DNA of 64,000 nt from JACVRW01 sp034664125 (GTDB lineage: Bacteria; Actinomycetota; Thermoleophilia; Solirubrobacterales; Thermoleophilaceae). A model generated the notes under the pieces. The model saw nothing but the letters and a program-made list of their open reading frames with translations. It searched no databases and had not been told where the DNA came from. The stretch's first letter is position 1; each line of letters begins with the position of its first letter. Shown in pieces: positions 59,766-64,000 of this stretch. The position numbers and the translations under genes are program-made. The stretch spans positions 1 through 64,000 of the forward strand of contig JAXDIG010000033.1 of assembly GCA_034664125.1 (NCBI GenBank), in the 5' to 3' direction.

Positions 59766-59815
59766 GGAGGGATCCTAAGACTCGACGGGCCCCGCCGGAG
59801 CGGGACCCGCCAGCA

Positions 59816-61801
59816 TCACTCCTCCTCGCCGGCGAACTTACCCTCGAGGTCCTTCATCACGCCCGGTTCTCGCAGCGTGCTCACGTCGCCCAGCTCGCGT
59901 CCCTCAGCTATGTCGCGCAGCAGGCGGCGCATGATCTTGCCAGAGCGCGTCTTCGGCACGTCGGCCGTCCAGATGATCCGCTTCGGGCGGGCCAGCTTCC
60001 CGATCCGCTGCGCCACGTGCTCGCGGAGCTCCTTCTCGAGCGCCTCCCCGCCCTCGCTCTCCTCACCCTCGAGGATCACGAAGGCGGCGATCGACTGGCC
60101 CGTGTCCTCGTCCTGCTGGCCGATCACCGCCGCCTCGGCAACGCGCGGGTGCGACACGATCGCGGACTCCACCTCGGCCGTCGACAGCCGGTGCCCCGAG
60201 ACGTTCACCACGTCGTCCACGCGGCCGACGATCCAGAAGTAGCCGTCCTCGTCCTTGCGCGCGGCGTCGCCGACGAAGTAGGTCGTCTCGTCCCACTTCG
60301 AGAAGTACGTCTCCTTGAAGCGCTCGTCGTCCCTGAACAGGGTGCGCAGCATCCCCGGCCAAGGGCGGCGCAGCGCGAGCAGCCCCTGCTCGCCGGCGGG
60401 CACCTCGTTGCCCTCCTCGTCGAGCACCGCGGCGTCGATCCCCGGCAGCGGCATGCCGGCGGACCCCGGCTTGCTGTGCTGCGCGCCCGGGAGCGTCGTG
60501 ATCATGATGTGGCCGGTTTCGGTCTGCCACCAGGTGTCCACGACCGGGCAGTGCTCGCCGCCGATCAGCTTCCAGTACCAGAGCCACGCCTTCGGGTTGA
60601 TCGGCTCGCCGACGGTGCCCAGCAGGCGCAGCTTCGAGAGGTCGTGCTTCTGCGGATGCGTGATGCCCCACTTCATGCACGCGCGGATCGCCGTCGGCGC
60701 CGTGTAGAAGACGGTCACGCCGTAGCGCTCGCAGAGCTCCCACCAGATGCCCTTGTGCGGATAGTCGGGCGCGCCCTCGTACATCACGGACGTCATCCCG
60801 TTGATCAGCGGGCCGTAGACGATGTAGGAGTGGCCGGTGACCCAGCCGACGTCGGCGGAGCACCAGAACACGTCCTCGTCGGGCTTCAGGTCGAACACGT
60901 GCTTGGTCGTCCAGGCCACGCCGGTCAGGTAGCCGCCGGTGGTGTGCAGGATCCCCTTGGGCTTGGCGGTCGAGCCCGAGGTGTAGAGCACGTACAGCGG
61001 GTGCTCCGCGTCCAGCGGCTCGGCAGGGCAGTCCTCGTCGGCGGCCTCGATCGCCTCGTCGTAGAAGACGTCGCGGCCGTCGGTCATCGGCACGTCGGCG
61101 CCGGTGTTGCGCACCACCACGACCGTCTCGATCGAGGGCACGTCGTCGAGGAAGGCGTCGACGGCCGGCTTGATGTCGGCCGCCTTGCCCTTGCGCCGGG
61201 CCTGGTCGACGGTGATCAGCGCCTTGGCATCGGAGAACTCCATGCGCTCCTTGACCGCGTCCGGCGAGAAGCCGCCGAAGACGACGTTGTGGGGCGCCCC
61301 GATGCGCGCGCACGCCAGCATCGCCACGGCCACCTCGGGGATCATCGGCAGGAAGATGCCGACCACGTCGCCGGGCTCGACGCCGCGCTCCTTGAGCACG
61401 TTCGCCAGGCGCTTCACGTCGCGCAGGAGGTCGGCGTAGGTGATGTCGCGCTCCTCGCCCTCCTCGCCGCGCCAGTGGAAGGCGACCTTGTCGCCGCGGC
61501 CCGCCTCGACGTGGCGGTCGAGCGCGTTGTACGAGGCGTTCAGCTTGCCGCCGGTGAACCACTTGTAGAAAGGCGCCTCGGAGTCGTCGAGCACCCCATC
61601 CCACTGCTCGAACCAGTCGAGCGCCTCGGCCTGCTTCGCCCACCACGCCTGCGGGTCGTTCGCGGCGGCCTCGTGCTGGGACTCGTCGCCTATCAGCGCC
61701 TTGTCGCGAAAGCCGGACGGCGGGTCGAACGTCTCCTGGTCGAGCAGCTCGCCGATCTCGCGCTCGACCTGCTCGGCGGACGGCTTCGCGGTTGCTTCCA
61801 T
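59816..61801 (-). CDS. acs: Acetyl-CoA synthetase
   Basis: AMP-forming ligase activating acetate to acetyl-CoA. The 661 aa protein has the N-terminal ACS helix region (WWAKQAEALDWFEQWDGVLD), WKFTGGKLNAS-like YKWFTGGKLNASYNALDRHV, the P-loop LYTSGSTAKPKGILHTTGGY, WWQTETGHIMI (A5), and PKTRSGKIMRRLLRDIAEG holding the Lys that is acetylated in regulated Acs proteins. The stop is 50 bases from the epimerase gene. It lies downstream of actP on the same strand, so uptake and activation of acetate are clustered. Confidence 0.96.
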   Translation of the reverse strand: MEATAKPSAEQVEREIGELLDQETFDPPSGFRDKALIGDESQHEAAANDPQAWWAKQAEALDWFEQWDGVLDDSEAPFYKWFTGGKLNASYNALDRHVEAGRGDKVAFHWRGEEGEERDITYADLLRDVKRLANVLKERGVEPGDVVGIFLPMIPEVAVAMLACARIGAPHNVVFGGFSPDAVKERMEFSDAKALITVDQARRKGKAADIKPAVDAFLDDVPSIETVVVVRNTGADVPMTDGRDVFYDEAIEAADEDCPAEPLDAEHPLYVLYTSGSTAKPKGILHTTGGYLTGVAWTTKHVFDLKPDEDVFWCSADVGWVTGHSYIVYGPLINGMTSVMYEGAPDYPHKGIWWELCERYGVTVFYTAPTAIRACMKWGITHPQKHDLSKLRLLGTVGEPINPKAWLWYWKLIGGEHCPVVDTWWQTETGHIMITTLPGAQHSKPGSAGMPLPGIDAAVLDEEGNEVPAGEQGLLALRRPWPGMLRTLFRDDERFKETYFSKWDETTYFVGDAARKDEDGYFWIVGRVDDVVNVSGHRLSTAEVESAIVSHPRVAEAAVIGQQDEDTGQSIAAFVILEGEESEGGEALEKELREHVAQRIGKLARPKRIIWTADVPKTRSGKIMRRLLRDIAEGRELGDVSTLREPGVMKDLEGKFAGEEE

Positions 61802-61891
61802 AGCTCGCTTTCTACCTCATGGTCCTCTCGGGGCTCCGAAGCGTGTCTGGCGTCGAGAAAACCGTACCTGTCCGACGGTCCGCGGGGGTGC

Positions 61892-61964
61892 GGGGGCCCG
61901 AGGCCCCCCGATGGCATCCCCCGGCTGCTGTCAGGAGGGGCGCACCGTCTCAGCGCGCCCCTCC
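61892..61964 (-). terminator. Two hairpins between actP and acs
   Basis: 61934-61943 and 61955-61964 form a 10-bp stem with an 11-base loop about 20 bases after the actP stop. 61892-61898 and 61902-61908 form a second, 7-bp G/C stem with a 3-base loop. Neither has a T tract. They could terminate or attenuate actP transcripts before acs. The rest of the ~180-base gap holds no recognisable promoter. Confidence 0.5.
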
Positions 61965-61983
61965 ATTCCCCTACCGCTCGCAG

Positions 61984-63618
61984 CTAACGGCCGGATCCGA
62001 CCAGATCCCCCGCCTCGTCGGCCGTGCCGCCGCCGTTGACCCGGCCGGTCAGCGTCAGGCCGGTGCCGGCTTCGGCGCCGAGGCCTGTTTCCGATCGCAC
62101 GTACAGCTCGTCGAAGGTGCGCTCCTCGACCTGCTCCTTGGACAGCATCGTGCCGAGCCAGCACCCGATGAAGCCGAGCGGGATGCTGATGATCCCCGGG
62201 TTGGCGAGGTCGTACCACGAGAACAGGCCGCCCTCGGAGTTCGGCCCCGGCCACACCGTCGGGCTGATGATCACGAGCGCCACCGAGCTGACCACGCCGA
62301 ACAGCACGCCGGTGACCGCGCCGGTCGTGTTGAAGCGGCGCCAGGTGAGCGCCAGCAGCAGCGCCGGGAAGTTGGCGCTTGCCGCCACAGCGAAGGCGAG
62401 CCCGACCATGAAGGACACGTTCAGGTCCTCGCCGCCGAGGATCGCGATCACGATCGCGACCGCGCCGATCGCGACCGCCGACAGCTTGGCGACCCAGACC
62501 TCCTCCTTCTCGGAGTCGCGGCCGTGCCGGACGATGTTCGACCAGATGTCGTGCGCGACGGCCCCGGATGCCGAGATCACCAGCCCGGCCACCACCGCCA
62601 GGATCGTCGCGAAGGCGACGCCGGCGACGATCGCGAGGAACAGTTCGCCGCCCAGCTCGTCCGCCAGCAGCGGCAGCGCGAAGTTGCCGGTGGCCCCGGC
62701 CGCCTCCTCGCCGCCCTGGCCCAGGATCGCGCGCGCCCCGAAGCCGAGTGCCGTGGTCATGACGTAGAAGGCGCCGATCAGCACCATCGCCCACATCACC
62801 GACGACCTGGCCGCCTTCGCGTCCGGCACGGTGAAGAAGCGCATCAGGATGTGCGGCAGCCCCGCCGTGCCGAGCACGAGGCCAAGTCCGAGCGAAACCG
62901 TGTCGAGCGGCGACGAGAGGAACAGGCCCGGCTTCAGGTACGCCTCACCGTCGGCGGACTCCGCCCGAGCGTCCCGGAACAGGTCGAGCGGGTTGCCGCC
63001 GATCTTGACCAGCACCCAGACCGTCATCACCAGCGCGGCGGTCATCAGCAGGCCGGCCTTGATGATCTGCACCCAGCTCGTGGCCAGCATGCCGCCGAGG
63101 ATGATGTAGGTGACCATGAAGGTCCCCGTGAGGATCACCGCCAGCGAGAAGTTAATGTCCACGAGGCCCTCGATCAGCACTCCGGCGCCGACCATCTGGG
63201 CGATCAGGTAGAACGCGACGACGGTCAGCGTCCCGAGCGCGGCGGCCGCTCGGGCCGGTTGGCGCTTGAGCCGGAAGGCCAGCACGTCGGCGATCGTGTA
63301 CTTGCCCGAGTTGCGCATCCGCTCTGCGAGCAGGAAGAGCACCGTCAGGAAGGCGACGAGGAAGCCGACGGAGTACAGGAAGCCGTCGAAGCCGAACAGG
63401 TAGATCAGCCCGGCGATGCCCAAGAACGACGCCGCCGACATGTAGTCGCCGGCAATGGCGAACCCGTTCTGCGGGCCGGTCAGGCCGCGTCCCGCGGCCC
63501 AGAAGTCGGTCGCGTTGTGGACCCGCTTGGAGGCGTAGTAGCTGATCAGCAGGGTGACCCCCACAACCACCGCGAAGACCACCAGGGCTGTCTCGTTGAC
63601 TGCCGCGATCGGGGTCAT
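61984..63618 (-). CDS. actP: Sodium:solute symporter, cation/acetate symporter
   Basis: SSS-family permease of 544 aa with about 13 membrane helices, importing acetate with Na+ or H+. It has DFWAAGRGLTGPQNGFAIAG, DYMSAASFLGIAGLIYLFGF, FAVAASANFPALLLALTW and GLPHILMRFFTVPDAKAAR, the arrangement of ActP/YjcG. The C-terminal ~50 residues are polar (SKEQVEERTFDELYVRSETG). The ATG overlaps the DUF485 stop by 4 bases; DUF485-actP is the standard pair and acs follows. Confidence 0.95.
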   Translation of the reverse strand: MTPIAAVNETALVVFAVVVGVTLLISYYASKRVHNATDFWAAGRGLTGPQNGFAIAGDYMSAASFLGIAGLIYLFGFDGFLYSVGFLVAFLTVLFLLAERMRNSGKYTIADVLAFRLKRQPARAAAALGTLTVVAFYLIAQMVGAGVLIEGLVDINFSLAVILTGTFMVTYIILGGMLATSWVQIIKAGLLMTAALVMTVWVLVKIGGNPLDLFRDARAESADGEAYLKPGLFLSSPLDTVSLGLGLVLGTAGLPHILMRFFTVPDAKAARSSVMWAMVLIGAFYVMTTALGFGARAILGQGGEEAAGATGNFALPLLADELGGELFLAIVAGVAFATILAVVAGLVISASGAVAHDIWSNIVRHGRDSEKEEVWVAKLSAVAIGAVAIVIAILGGEDLNVSFMVGLAFAVAASANFPALLLALTWRRFNTTGAVTGVLFGVVSSVALVIISPTVWPGPNSEGGLFSWYDLANPGIISIPLGFIGCWLGTMLSKEQVEERTFDELYVRSETGLGAEAGTGLTLTGRVNGGGTADEAGDLVGSGR

Positions 63619-63992
63619 GGCAGCCTCCTCTCCTCAGTACGCGCACGCAGCGCCACCTGGGCGGCGCGCTCGGCGAGCGGGTCGAACTCACGGTCGGCCT
63701 TGCGGACGTACCAGGCGCCGAGCACCCAGGTCATCACGAATTGGGAGAGGGCGAGCACGTAGCCCACCGTCAGCCCGTCGGTCAGGAACTCCCGGCCCAT
63801 GAAGTCGGGGGCGTAGCCGGCCAGGATCACGAAGCCGAAGTACCAGGCCAGGAAGAAGATCGTGGCCGGCACCACGAACGCCCTCTTCTTGCGGACGAGG
63901 TCCTGGAACTCCGGCGACCGCTCCGCGGCCACCCAGTCGATGTCGGCATGGTGATCCGAGTGTGCAGGCGGACCCGCCCCGGTCGTTGCCAT
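63615..63992 (-). CDS. DUF485 family membrane protein
   Basis: Small partner of ActP-type symporters, 125 aa. It has RSPEFQDLVRKKRAFVVPAT, then two helices (IFFLAWYFGFVILAGYAP and TVGYVLALSQFVMTWVLGAWY) and a charged tail (RKADREFDPLAERAAQVALR), the DUF485 layout. The N-terminus is longer and His-rich (HSDHHADIDW). Only 8 bases lie upstream of the ATG, so its promoter is outside the window. First gene of DUF485-actP-acs as far as visible. Confidence 0.92.
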   Translation of the reverse strand: MATTGAGPPAHSDHHADIDWVAAERSPEFQDLVRKKRAFVVPATIFFLAWYFGFVILAGYAPDFMGREFLTDGLTVGYVLALSQFVMTWVLGAWYVRKADREFDPLAERAAQVALRARTEERRLP

Positions 63993-64000
63993 CTCACTCT

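Overview
The window is chromosomal DNA from a high-GC bacterium, almost entirely coding, with short intergenic gaps, frequent GTG starts and many 4-base gene overlaps. Gene content and protein style suggest Actinomycetota, perhaps Thermoleophilia/Solirubrobacterales; this is inference and needs a database search. No phage, transposon, CRISPR array or origin is visible. No stretch over 300 bases lacks a gene; the longest gap is about 235 bases, 9998-10231.

Layout. 128-2368: ilvB-ilvN, acetolactate synthase. 2439-6336: small membrane proteins, a GNAT-ndh-membrane protein-74 aa operon and a small basic ORF. 6374-9973: a membrane protein with gatC-gatA-gatB (Asp/Glu-tRNA amidotransferase). 10232-13309: folD and pcrA. 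13347-15789: two tandem beta-helix lipoprotein genes, the second broken by TGA. 15874-19266: an ABC exporter and cysK-cysE (cysteine synthesis). 19316-21772: small ORFs, an Rrf2 regulator, VanZ and a histidine kinase. 21785-26773: a GT-C membrane protein, a GH3 glycosidase and an HDOD-LuxR regulator. 26815-29370: gltX, nfo and a Cys-rich protein. 29398-32880: dnaE. 33042-39958: argG, a glutamine amidotransferase and argC-J-B-D. 40009-48857: a translation cluster reading GT4-thrS-infC-rpmI-rplT-rRNA methyltransferase-pheS-pheT, leading into argCJBD on the same strand. 48923-54456: a fumarylacetoacetase-like hydrolase, an MBL hydrolase, a class V aminotransferase, pit with its DUF47 partner and a phosphoesterase. 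54651-59765: a lipoprotein glycosidase, HNH nuclease, GT39-like transferase, tRNA-Val(GAC) and an epimerase. 59816-63992: acs and DUF485-actP (acetate uptake and activation).

The main non-routine signal is how transcription and translation start. At 19 starts a TANNNT hexamer ends 6-9 bases before the ATG or GTG, with no room for a leader or a Shine-Dalgarno site. This implies widespread leaderless mRNAs, and it fixes several start codons. In two divergent pairs (20210-20219 and 50709-50718) the opposed -10 hexamers share their TA, forming a 10-base ANNNTANNNT core. Genes inside operons are instead mostly joined by ATGA/GTGA/TTGA overlaps.
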